Positions 20,601 through 29,842 of a stretch of 64,000 nucleotides of DNA are shown piece by piece. Source of the DNA: Syngnathus acus (Eukaryota > Chordata > Actinopteri > Syngnathiformes > Syngnathidae); the NCBI RefSeq assembly GCF_901709675.1, contig NC_051091.1:7598967-7662966 (forward strand). Direction: 5' to 3'. The notes under the pieces were generated by a model that saw only the letters and a program-made list of their open reading frames with translations, had not been told where the DNA came from and made no database searches. How positions within the stretch are numbered: the stretch's first letter is position 1; every line of letters begins with the position of its first letter. The position numbers were made by a program, and so were the translations under genes.

Positions 20601-23600
20601 TTTCCAACTGCCTAAAATTGTCTAACCTGCGATCAGCGTTGAAATATAAATCTGTAGAATTGAGGAAATTTCTTATTGGCTATTGGGCTTGGTGAAATAC
20701 GTCCATTTTGGACCTCAACTATTCCTTTGGATATTTCGTTTTCTAGGTTTGCAGATTGGTTTGTTTTTCTTTCCGGAAGATTTTTTTTTTTTTTTGTTAT
20801 TGTCCAAGATTTAGAAATTCGAAGACTGACTGTAGCAATCGTAGTCATGGAGCAGTCATGTCGAATTGGAATGGCAGATGCACTTCCTCACCAGGTGGAA
20901 TCTCTGCCGCAAACTAACCGCTGATGAGTGCAACCAAACTTTACTAAATTGGTAAAGTTTAGCGGCGATCATTTTTGGCAGTTGAATCATTTCCTTTTCA
21001 CGCTAAAGCTGGTACTTTGTGTGCGTAGGGGTGAAGCCGTACGCTTGCACCATGTGTGACAAGAGGTTTTTTCAGCGCTACCACCTGGCGAGACACAGCC
21101 TCACTCACATGGGTATGCGCCTGCCAATCTTAAGACAGTCACACCATTAGGATGCTGCAACATCTGTTAAATGTCTGTGTTCTGACACGTTGTCGATGGG
21201 GCAGATTTAGTGTACGAGCACCAATGACATTATGGGCATGTGTAATGTAAGTGGATCAGAAACTCGTGTCATTTTATACAAGCTCCGACTATGCCCGTGT
21301 CACAATTGTTAGGGTATGACATTGGTTATTAACCACAGACATCAATTTAGTCCGGATGAGTTGATTTTTCAATACATCATCAAGATTCCTTGTTGCTTTG
21401 GGGCAGAGACGCAAATTAATGCTGTTGATGCTCTGCATTTAGGTGTGAAACCTTATGCTTGCACCATGTGTGACATGAAGTTTTGTCAGCGTTACCACCT
21501 GGCAAGACACAGCCTCACTCATACGGGTATGGGTCCGTACACCGTGCCCAGTACATTCTGTGTGCACCTTTCCATTTGCCACTTCAGGAAATCACTCATG
21601 TCTAACTTACCATATCAGATACAATGGGATTGGGGAAACCTTGTGTTTTTATTAGGGTCGTAGGATATCGAAAATTTTTTTGTAGTAACCAAAATACGTA
21701 GGTTGTTAATATATGTATTTTACTTTGTGTCAAAAACACTCATATAAACAGATTAGCTACTATGTAGTGCACTCGGTATTAGATAGATACGTAAGTGGCT
21801 GGTATTATTAATATTGTCTGGCTACATTATTTTCTTCTGGCTTTTTATTGGAATAATGCATCTGTAGAATTTACATGAACACTTGAAAAAACTCCAGTCT
21901 TCAAACTTTACATAGAATGATTTTTCCCTGGAGCTAAATGCAGTGGCCATGTTTTTTGGATGCAACAAAAGCCAAACTTAGAGCTTGTGAACAGTGACGA
22001 CGTCTGAAGAGAGTTTAGTGTACAGTTTTGAGACTCTGATTTCTTCAGAAGAACAAACGGATTCTCTTGGAGCGTCGTTTATACTTGGGCCTAATTTGCT
22101 TCAGTTGTCGAGACCCTGATTGCTCGTCAAGTTTGTGTACTACCCACCCCCATTGATCGATTAATAATAGATTGGACAGACATTTGTTCGATTTGTTTCT
22201 ATCGGATTTTTTCTGATGTTTGACATTAGCTTGTCATGGCTAGCGTGTCATTTACCCGTGTTTCGTTCCTCCAACTAAATCGAAAGGCACTTCAGCTAAA
22301 TCCCGTATGGTAGAAAAAAACTGATGTCAACAGATTGAGATATTGTCATTGCATCAATTGAGAAATGTGTGGTTAATAACCAATAGCGTAGCTGTGTTTA
22401 TAAAAGAGCAAAGCAAAGCAAAATATTATAATGTTGCTACTTTGCATTCAGGTGTGAAACCTTATGCTTGCACCATATGCGACAAGAGGTTTTTTCAGCG
22501 CTACCACCTGGCAAGACACAGCCTCACTCATATGGGTATGCGCCCACCTTGCCCATGACACTTAAAAGTCACGTTTGACTTAGCATGACATCACACACAG
22601 CATATGTGACGAACGGCTAAATTCAATCGTACCTTAGACGTACAACCGCGGATTATTGCGTCCCACATTTTGTGCCGAGTTTGGTCCTAAAAAGGGGCGT
22701 TTTTGCCTATCCCAAAAAATTGCCCGAAAAATGTTGGTTTACAACCCATCAATTCTAAATAGAGAAGAAGCACATTGCATCACTGTTGGATTGTGAACTC
22801 CCAAAACCAAAGTGTGAATGTAATCCCTGTAATACTCTGCGTTTAGGTGTGAAACCTTTTGCTTGCACCATGTGTGACATGAGGTTTGTTCAGCGCTACC
22901 ACCTGGCCAGACACAGCCTCACTCATACCGGTATGCGTCTATGCACCCGCCCCTCCATTCTGTTGAATCCGTACTGCCCATCAAGCGTTAGCGTACATAG
23001 CCTAATTTAAAAAAGCGTCATTCGGTAACGGGGGGGGGGGGGGGGGGAATCCAATTAGCGTTACGGCCGTGTTAAAGAAAATGGAGGCCGCTATCTTGGT
23101 TAGTTACAGTGGGGACAGTTACAGCAAAGATGCCAACCATCCTTATTTCCCAGAATGTCCAAAGACGCCATAGTTGGAAATAACCTATCCTCCATTGTCT
23201 CTGTGTGTTGTCTCGCCACACACTTGTGAATTCAGGGCACCCTCGCACCAGCCCAGACACATTAATTAGACGACATGTCTATGTCGAGAACTCATGCATG
23301 CATGAACTGATTGATGCCAGTGCACATGAATTCACAATGAGACTTGATCACCAGTAGTAGATGTCTGCAATGTCAGCGGTTGTGCCGGGAAGTCGGGAGG
23401 ATTGGCATCTCTGTTACTGGCAGATACATGCGTGAAATCAAGTTGAGAACCGCGCCACTGCAAAGCCGCTAAATGCCACTGCAAAGAGGCAGACTGAAAT
23501 CGGGTTACTGCATGAATTGGCGACTGTGTGGTTAATAACCAATAGCGTCGGGATGTACTGGCAACGAATGAAAATGGAGCCGAAGTCATGTAACACTGCC

Positions 23601-26132
23601 ACTTTGCATTTAGGTGTGAAACCTTATGCTTGCACCATGTGTGACAAGAGGTTTTTTCAGCGTTATCACCTGGCAAGACACAGCCTCACTCATTTGGGTA
23701 GGCACCCGCCCACCTAAACAACAACACTGACCCCGTGCGGATGATGATGATGATGATTAGACACAAGGCTAGCTCTGAGTCGATGTAATTGGACGCGCGC
23801 CATTCAGCGTTTAAATCGCAAACACGACTGCAATGAACACAAACAGTGTGACATCATCAGCTCATCTTGTGTTAGCTGTGGATTTGAAAATTGGTCAAAT
23901 ACAACTTGAACGAAATTGTTGGATTGACCTCTGAAAAGTGGTTAACAACCCATCAATGACAATTTGACGTATGATGGAGCCGAATGACAAGTCTTGAAAA
24001 TTAACGTCTTAATGCTCTGCGTTTAGGTGTGAAACCTTTTGCTTGCACCATGTGCGACATGAGGTTTGTTCAGCGCTACCACCTGGCGAGACACAGCCTC
24101 ACTCATACGGGTATGGGTCCGTACACCTGCCCCTCTCATCTTTCCAGTCACTCGGTGTGCTTTGACGCAAGCTTTCCAAGAGCGTAGCTTCAACCCTGCC
24201 AGAAATATTCACGCTTAATCAGACCTTTCCCTGGGGAACAAAAATGTTTAAAAAACGCTTTCAATCACTTCTATCACACATCCAGGTCGACGCTAACTTG
24301 TCTTGATCGTCACACATGCTAATCTCGGAACATACGTACAAGTACGACCGTAGAGCTCAGCCAGAAAGCGTCTCAGATGTGGATTTGTGTAATCCTCCAT
24401 TTTGTTTTCCCATTGGGCCTGTTTTACAAAATGACACAGTGGGATGCCATTAGTGTTGTTGTGTTGTTGTTGAGGGACATTTGCAGCCTGAATATAGGAC
24501 AATTCATTGGAATACGGTACTTAGAAATTCAAAATTCTATTTTCCCGACCAGAAAGCGCACCAGATTATAAGGCAAATAAGTCAAACTTTATTCAACATC
24601 AATTTGACATCCATATATTGGGTGTACTGTTGATCTTTCTTGAAAAATTTGAAGAAGAAAAAAAGATTTTTAGCTGAACAAAGACGTTTTTATTACTCCT
24701 AATAAATACTGTTATACCAGACAGGGACTGATGAGGTGTGTTTCTGGGCTCGTACCGATTTATTAGTAATCAAGGAGGCCGAATGCTGATAGTTCCTTTC
24801 AGTTAAAGGGGAAGAAATAGGTGTCCAAAAAAAAAAAAAAGTGCAAACCACAACTCATCACTTTGTTGAAATTTCCTTAAACACATTTTTAAACACGTGC
24901 CGATGCATATAATCATTCCATCCTTACAATCCCCTTTTCTTTAAATATTCTTCTTCACTGATTGGCTGCGCGAATTCTCAGCGGCTTGCAATCTCATAGT
25001 GAGGAATCATTTTGAGCATATATGCCCCCAAACCCCTCCATACATATCCAAATTAGCATTCATTTACGACACTCGTCTGTGAACATGGAGAACGAGCGTG
25101 AGGGTTCTTGTAGAAGCTATCGAACGTCTCATTGTTAATCTAACACCGTGCGCTTGGTGTCTTTTGTGTTGCAGCCGCATCCGCGTAGTTTGCATGTGTG
25201 AACATTTCCGCATTTGTGTGTGTGTGTATGGCAGAGGTGATGTTGCACGTTACTTGACCTTGTGTGTGGTGTGTGGCGGGTAGGCCTAATACGCTGCTCT
25301 GTGTGTGTAGGGGTGAAGCCGTATGCTTGTTCCATGTGTGACATGAGGTTTATTCAGCGTAACCACCTGGAGAGACACAGCCTCACTCACACGGGTATGC
25401 GTTCCGTTGCCGCGCCCCCACCCCACCCACCCACCGCTCGCACCCACCCCACACCCCCCCGACGCGCCACACCGCAGCCTCCACTTTGATGGGATGTTGA
25501 ACCAGCATCACACGCAGCCCAGATGTTGTTGCGTGCATCTGGGCCACGATAACTCCACTCTGCTCTACACATAATGAGTTGATGAGCAGGCCTTTTGATA
25601 AGCCAAACTCTCATTAGTCACTGATAAGGCTTTCTATCCTACTATTGCTGCAACGATACAGTTTGACATACTTTAGTGGTGCAAAAAAACAAATATTGAC
25701 GCATTGACTCTGTTGTGTGTGCTTTTTGCTAGGGGAGAAGCCGTTTGCGTGCGACATGTGCGATATGAGGTTTATCCAGCGCTACCACCTGGAGAGACAC
25801 AAGCGCGTGCACAGCGGCGAGAAGCCTTACCAGTGCGAGCGCTGCCAGCAGGTGAGAACAACTAATTGGAAATATAAGTCCTTGGCAACTGTGTTTCAAG
25901 TCGCCGCATGTTTGGGAAATGTGTATTGAGCAACGTCCGCTTGTTGTTTTCCCCGCAGAACTTTTCCCGGACAGACCGCCTGCTGCGGCATCGCCGGCTG
26001 TGCCAGGGCCGCGGTGTAGCTAAAGTGGAGACCCAACCGTGTTGTGAACCGCGCCAATATGCCCAAGAAGCACCACCCGCCCCTCCGACCTGGAGCCCCA
26101 TGCACCCACCTCCGGGTCGCCTGGCCGTCTGA
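14476..26132 (+). CDS. znf740: Zinc finger protein 740-like, expanded C2H2 array
   Basis: Mammalian ZNF740 is a roughly 190-residue, three-finger nuclear protein with a G/C-tract binding preference (from memory). Exons: 14476-14658, 14772-14918, 15353-15473, thirteen 84-nt finger exons from 15653 to 25394, 25733-25851 and 25959-26132. All phases agree; the full join is 1836 nt (611 residues plus an unlocated start). The N-terminal [19 protein letters not shown] with PPKKMM matches the ZNF740 N-terminus. The first finger [20 protein letters not shown] and last fingers ([25 protein letters not shown]) are the ancestral ones. Without the 13 cassettes the frame still holds (247 residues). The reading frame is open upstream of ATG 14512, so that ATG may not be the real start. 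Which cassettes are used together is unknown. Confidence 0.88.
14772..14918 (+). other. znf740: znf740 linker exon, basic region
   Basis: 49 codons, phase 0 at both ends, rich in K, R and E, with an NLS-like basic cluster (QQKKKNRK). The donor at 14919 keeps the frame into the exon at 15353. A stronger-looking donor at 14888 (AAA|GTGAGA) would break the phase, so 14918 is preferred. Confidence 0.65.
15353..15473 (+). other. znf740: znf740 exon with zinc finger 1
   Basis: 121 nt, entering in phase 0 and leaving in phase 1. It encodes [16 protein letters not shown] and then finger 1 (C-x2-C-x12-H-x3-H) with helix RSGYHLKR, the first finger of ZNF740. Its phase-1 exit sets the register used by all later cassettes. 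Confidence 0.9.
15653..15736 (+). other. znf740: znf740 cassette finger exon 1 (finger 2)
   Basis: 84 nt, phase 1-1. It encodes a [12 protein letters not shown]... finger with [10 protein letters not shown] and keeps the canonical TGEKP-type linker, so it is probably closest to the founder of the array. The next intron is about 2 kb. Confidence 0.9.
17741..17824 (+). other. znf740: znf740 cassette finger exon 2
   Basis: 84 nt, phase 1-1. [12 protein letters not shown] type, [10 protein letters not shown] helix, SLTHTG end. This is the first cassette with the unusual GVKP linker. Confidence 0.9.
18278..18361 (+). other. znf740: znf740 cassette finger exon 3
   Basis: 84 nt, phase 1-1. [12 protein letters not shown] type with [10 protein letters not shown]; all four zinc ligands are present. 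Confidence 0.9.
18731..18814 (+). other. znf740: znf740 cassette finger exon 4
   Basis: 84 nt, phase 1-1. [12 protein letters not shown] with [16 protein letters not shown]; all four zinc ligands are present. Confidence 0.9.
19452..19535 (+). other. znf740: znf740 cassette finger exon 5
   Basis: 84 nt, phase 1-1. [12 protein letters not shown] with [16 protein letters not shown]. The acceptor is an AG directly before GGGTGAAG. The protein is the same as cassette exon 2. Confidence 0.9.
20084..20167 (+). other. znf740: znf740 cassette finger exon 6
   Basis: 84 nt, phase 1-1. [12 protein letters not shown] with [10 protein letters not shown]: position 3 of the recognition helix is Gln instead of His. 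It keeps the ER pair of the ancestral finger. Confidence 0.9.
21029..21112 (+). other. znf740: znf740 cassette finger exon 7
   Basis: 84 nt, phase 1-1. [20 protein letters not shown]: Lys replaces Met after CD, and Met replaces Thr before the final Gly. It is the first member of the earliest two-exon pair. Confidence 0.9.
21443..21526 (+). other. znf740: znf740 cassette finger exon 8
   Basis: 84 nt, phase 1-1. [20 protein letters not shown]. An extra Cys sits at helix position -2, but the metal ligands are kept. It starts GTGTGAAACC, like the four exons that follow. Confidence 0.9.
22452..22535 (+). other. znf740: znf740 cassette finger exon 9
   Basis: 84 nt, phase 1-1. [18 protein letters not shown] with a THMG end; sister of cassette exons 7 and 11. 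Confidence 0.9.
22847..22930 (+). other. znf740: znf740 cassette finger exon 10
   Basis: 84 nt, phase 1-1. [12 protein letters not shown] with [10 protein letters not shown]; near-identical sister of cassette exon 12. Confidence 0.9.
23030..23047. repeat. Poly-G run, 18 bases
   Basis: Homopolymer G tract in the znf740 intron between cassette exons 10 and 11. Confidence 0.95.
23614..23697 (+). other. znf740: znf740 cassette finger exon 11
   Basis: 84 nt, phase 1-1. [20 protein letters not shown]; Leu sits at the linker position where Thr is normal. Confidence 0.9.
24027..24110 (+). other. znf740: znf740 cassette finger exon 12
   Basis: 84 nt, phase 1-1. [12 protein letters not shown] with [16 protein letters not shown]; sister of cassette exon 10. 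Confidence 0.9.
25311..25394 (+). other. znf740: znf740 cassette finger exon 13
   Basis: 84 nt, phase 1-1. [12 protein letters not shown] with [10 protein letters not shown]: Asn replaces Tyr at helix position 2. It resembles the ancestral ERH type with the derived GVKP linker. Confidence 0.9.
25733..25851 (+). other. znf740: znf740 conserved penultimate exon
   Basis: 119 nt, entering in phase 1 and leaving in phase 0. It encodes a [12 protein letters not shown] finger with [16 protein letters not shown], then [12 protein letters not shown], the start of the last finger. This is the exon shared with mammalian ZNF740. Confidence 0.92.
25959..26132 (+). other. znf740: znf740 terminal coding exon
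   Basis: 58 codons including TGA. It completes the final finger ([15 protein letters not shown]; the last ligand is Cys, so C2HC-like as in mammals) and adds a Pro-rich tail. The tail is longer than the mammalian one by eye. Confidence 0.9.
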
Positions 26133-28300
26133 CATTCCATGTTGGCCGCGTCCATCGGGCATCCGGACACAGGACCGGCCAACGGGCGTGGCGCTCGCTC
26201 TGGACTGAGCGGCTCCGGTGCAGACTGACCATGCGGCTTCAGTCTTGGATTACTAATAACTGCGGGACATTTGTTGGTTTTATTGTAACAGTTTCTTTTC
26301 TCCCCACCATATTTTTTTAATGACAAGACTTTTCTGTGATGAAGAGTGTTCCTGTTTTGTACTTACTCTGTTTTTATCGTTCCGATGCATCCGCATTTGT
26401 TGTTGGTACTCTGTAATGACAGCAGTCTTTTTTTTTTTTTTTAATTGACATCCAGGGACATAGTTGTGAGGAAAAGCAATTCATTGTGTCACTTAAGTCC
26501 AAATATGGCTTGCGTCAACCAGATCTTGCCGGCCGCGGCAGCTGTGTTTCAGTTAGTGTCACCATGGCAACGGTAGCTTGACCAGGACTCTATTGTGAAG
26601 CCATCTGGTTGACCGGCGTTCTTTGCCTCTAAGAGCATTAGGGGTGTACTGTCTGTAAATATTGCTACTAAATTCACAGTTGGACTTAAGTGGATTTTTC
26701 TTCCTCCCATTTGGCCAAGAATTACCTACATCTCGCAAGCCAGTGGGCGTTATTGTTAACCAGGACTTCCATGGAGTAGGTGATGAGTGGGCAATCCCAT
26801 TCTGGCCACGTGTTGACCCGCCCCTGTTTTGTTGCCTGTAACTATCAAGTTAAGATTTCTCTCTGTCAGAATCCTCTTCTTTTTTTTTCTTCAATATTAT
26901 TTAGCCTTTTCTCCCCACAATGTTTTATTACTGTGTATCAGATGTATTTACAAAGACAAGGCCGCTTTTATGTCACAGTGGATGTTTTTAATCCTCTAAA
27001 CTGTCATGGTTACAGAATGTTGGTGACCCCAGTTGAAGGGAGAGTCACATGATGTCTAAAACTGAAGCCCGGTCTGGTGAAACCAACACTCTGCTGTGCA
27101 CTAACCATTGCCTTTTTATGCAGATACTCTGTGCTTGGTGTGTTTTAACAGGTGTATGTCATATCTTTGGGTGTAGCCTTAACAAAGTGCGGATACATAA
27201 GTAATCATTGTAATACTAAACATTATTGTAACAAAGCATTTTGTTGTACCGGCGCAAGCAGAGAGGCGCCACGGCGGCCGCTGCCGATCGATTTCTCAAA
27301 CTTGACCCTCCGCGAGTTGTTCTCATCCACGGCCTTGCGATGAGAGACGCTTGCGTGTACATAAGACATCCTTGAGGTTGAATGAATGTAAGAGGTGCAG
27401 TCCCAGAGTGTCTGTAGTTCCTCCGTGATTGCCCGAAAGAACATTCATGTTTTATGTTCAATGCAAATGAACAGTGTAGATTTCATTTTGCCGACTGACG
27501 GAGGGTCGGGTTCGAGGAATGTCTCGACATTCTTCCAGCTGTGCACAAAGCATGCCGCTGGTGCATAAGTGACACTTGTTAAAAGGGCAATACAGTACTT
27601 GTTGTCAGTTTAGTTTTGAGTAGGACCGCACAAAAGAACCCTGACGTCTCAATCGCTTGTTTTGAACATGGAGGTTTTAACTTTTCACTCGACTCAAATG
27701 TGGGTCAGAGTTTTATTTCAAGTACATTTATATTCTTAAATTGTAAACACTGGAGTGACGTGGGGAAAAAGGCAAACTGAGTGATGGATATTTTTGTTTC
27801 CTTCAAACTGTACTCTGTTTTAGAAAAAGCCTCTTTCTCCTCAGAGAAGATGAACATTTGGATCAGTACAGCTGACAGCCCATGATGGTGGTTTGTTTGA
27901 AGAAAAAGATTGCTTCTGATGCAAAGTCCCTGATATTTGTAGTAAATTATATTGATCATGGTATTAGGAGAGCAACGGCATACTGCTAGCTATCACAGAT
28001 TAGTTGTTTTCTTTATTAGTCTTGCATGCAAAGTTATGGTCCTCAGTTGAAATAATAGAATCTTGATATTGATTATTTTGTGTAGAAAAATGAGTGCATA
28101 CAAGTAACCTCCTAAAACTGTTACAATAATTATTGTAAATGGGCTAACTAATAATGTACCCTTGTGATCCAATTAGTTTCAACCGTATGGAAATCGGAGG
28201 AGAGGCTTCTTACTATTATGCTGAAATAAAAACATTTGTTAAGGATGTCTGTCTCATTCCTTAAATTGCTCGCATCCGATTAACTAACATTGGAACTATT
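26133..28300 (+). other. znf740 3' UTR and polyadenylation signal
   Basis: No coding signal follows the stop codon. An AATAAA at 28225-28230, followed by GT-rich sequence, is a plausible end of the transcript, which would make the 3' UTR about 2.1 kb. No other gene is seen. Confidence 0.45.
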
Positions 28301-28668
28301 TCAAATGTCTCATATTTTCTATAATCTTAGGCTTCCACAATTCTCAATTATAACCATTTAAATTCTAAACGATTAAATCCATTCAGAACACGCACAACTA
28401 CTTATCATATGCCAACACTTTCTGGACATCTTAGGAATGTTTCACACCACATTATCGGTATCCCTGAATTTCCATCAGTTCATTTTCAAATAAATGGAGA
28501 CGTTTTACTGTATCTGTATCTCACAGATGTAGTACATATTCCGGGCCTGAGGCGGCGGTAAAGCGCTCGAGTGTGGCTTGTCCGTAAAACAAGACGCACG
28601 AAAGAAGGAAACAAAACCCAAACAAATGAAACAAACATCTTACAAATACCGCGTTAAAAACAACAACC

Positions 28669-29842
28669 ATGTTAAACGACATTGCAGTGTTGCAACCTGA
28701 TGGAAACGAGCAGGACTCTAAAGAAAAAAATATATCGAAGTGGACCCCGGAACTCAACGCGACCCCTTCATGTAGGTTCCTGCAGCTCGAGCTGGAGCTC
28801 AACGCGCATCTCCGTGGGCTCAGTTTCGGGGAACCCGTCCACTATGTGTACAACCCACTGGAGTATGCGTGGGAGACGCACCGGTGCTACGTAGAGAAGT
28901 ACTGCCAGGCGGGACAGAGCTTCTTGTTTTTGGGCATGAATCCGGGACCGTTCGGCATGGCCCAGACGGGGGTGAGTTAGCTTTGAATGACCTTCCATCC
29001 ATCCATCCATTTTCAGCACCGCTTTTCCTGTTCAGGGTCGCGGGGGTTACTGGAACCAATCCCAGCTGACAACGGGCAGAAAGTCTTCAAACGATAACTA
29101 TACAAACATGGGAATATCTACATGACATTCATACATAACTTTAATCCTGTGCCTCCCTCATAGAGTTGTCACTTCTTCCCACAAATTATTGTCAGTTTTA
29201 GTCTTGCATATTTGTCAGGTATTGAGTTACACAATTTAACTGTAAGGAAATAAAACACTGATTTATCCCTCACAGGTTCCTTTTGGCGAAGTGAAGTCAG
29301 TCGTGAACTGGTTGAAGATCACAGGGGCAGTCGGTCGCCCCGACAACGAGCATCCGAAACGCCGCATCAGCGGCCTGGCCTGCGCTCAGAGCGAAGTGAG
29401 CGGCGCCCGCTTCTGGGGCTTCTTCCAAAAGTTGTGCGGCGAGCCTGCTGCTTTCTTCCGTCACTGTTTTGTACACAACCTTTGCCCCCTCATTTTCATG
29501 AGCAGCAGCGGGAAGAACCTGACCCCCCCTGAGCTCGATATCCGTGAGCGCAAGGAGCTCCTGCGCTTGTGTGACATTGCCCTGTGCCAAGCCGTGGAGG
29601 CCCTGGGTGTCTCCATGGTGATCGGTGTGGGCAGGGTGGCAGAGCAGCGGGCACGCCGGGCTCTTGCCGCAGCTGGTATGGACGTGCGAGTGGAGGGCAT
29701 CATGCATCCTTCCCCCAGGAACCCTTTGGCTAATAAAGGCTGGGAGAGTGTGGCTAAAGCTAAGCTAGCACAACTAGGCATCCTCCCTTTACTTAGCAAC
29801 GACACAAGGCCAGAATCCTCTCACACTCAAGAGACTTTATAG
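28669..29842 (+). CDS. smug1: Single-strand-selective monofunctional uracil-DNA glycosylase
   Basis: SMUG1 removes uracil and oxidised pyrimidines such as 5-hydroxymethyluracil from DNA in the nucleus, starting base-excision repair. Two exons, 28669-28971 and 29276-29842, join in phase 0 to 289 residues (human about 270). Motif 1, [13 protein letters not shown] at residues 89-101 and continuing VPFG across the splice, carries the catalytic-site Asn91. Motif 2, HPSPRNP at 245-251, carries the active-site His245 and is followed by [14 protein letters not shown] and PFGEVKSV are also typical. The only intron cuts directly after motif 1. The ATG at 28669 follows AACAACC and is the first in frame. 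The coding sequence is intact. The next gene, calcoco1, is on the same strand. Confidence 0.96.
28994..29079. repeat. Fish-type dispersed repeat fragment in smug1 intron
   Basis: Starts with (CCAT)n, then TTTTCAGCACCGCTTTTCCT and GGGTCGCGGGGGTTACTGG, ending CCCAGCTGAC...CGGGCAG. I recognise this arrangement as a very common dispersed repeat in teleost genomes. It supports the taxonomic call. Confidence 0.6.

Larger units (their letters stand above)
22367..24110 (+). repeat. Tandem duplication of a two-exon unit in znf740
   Basis: Cassette exons 9+10 and 11+12 form two copies of a unit of about 1.17 kb. A 23-base intronic block is identical at 22367-22389 and 23526-23548, the acceptor flanks match pairwise, and ACAACCCATCAAT recurs before exons 10 and 12. 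Exons 7+8 (21029, 21443) look like an older third copy with similar spacing of about 400 bp. Confidence 0.75.
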
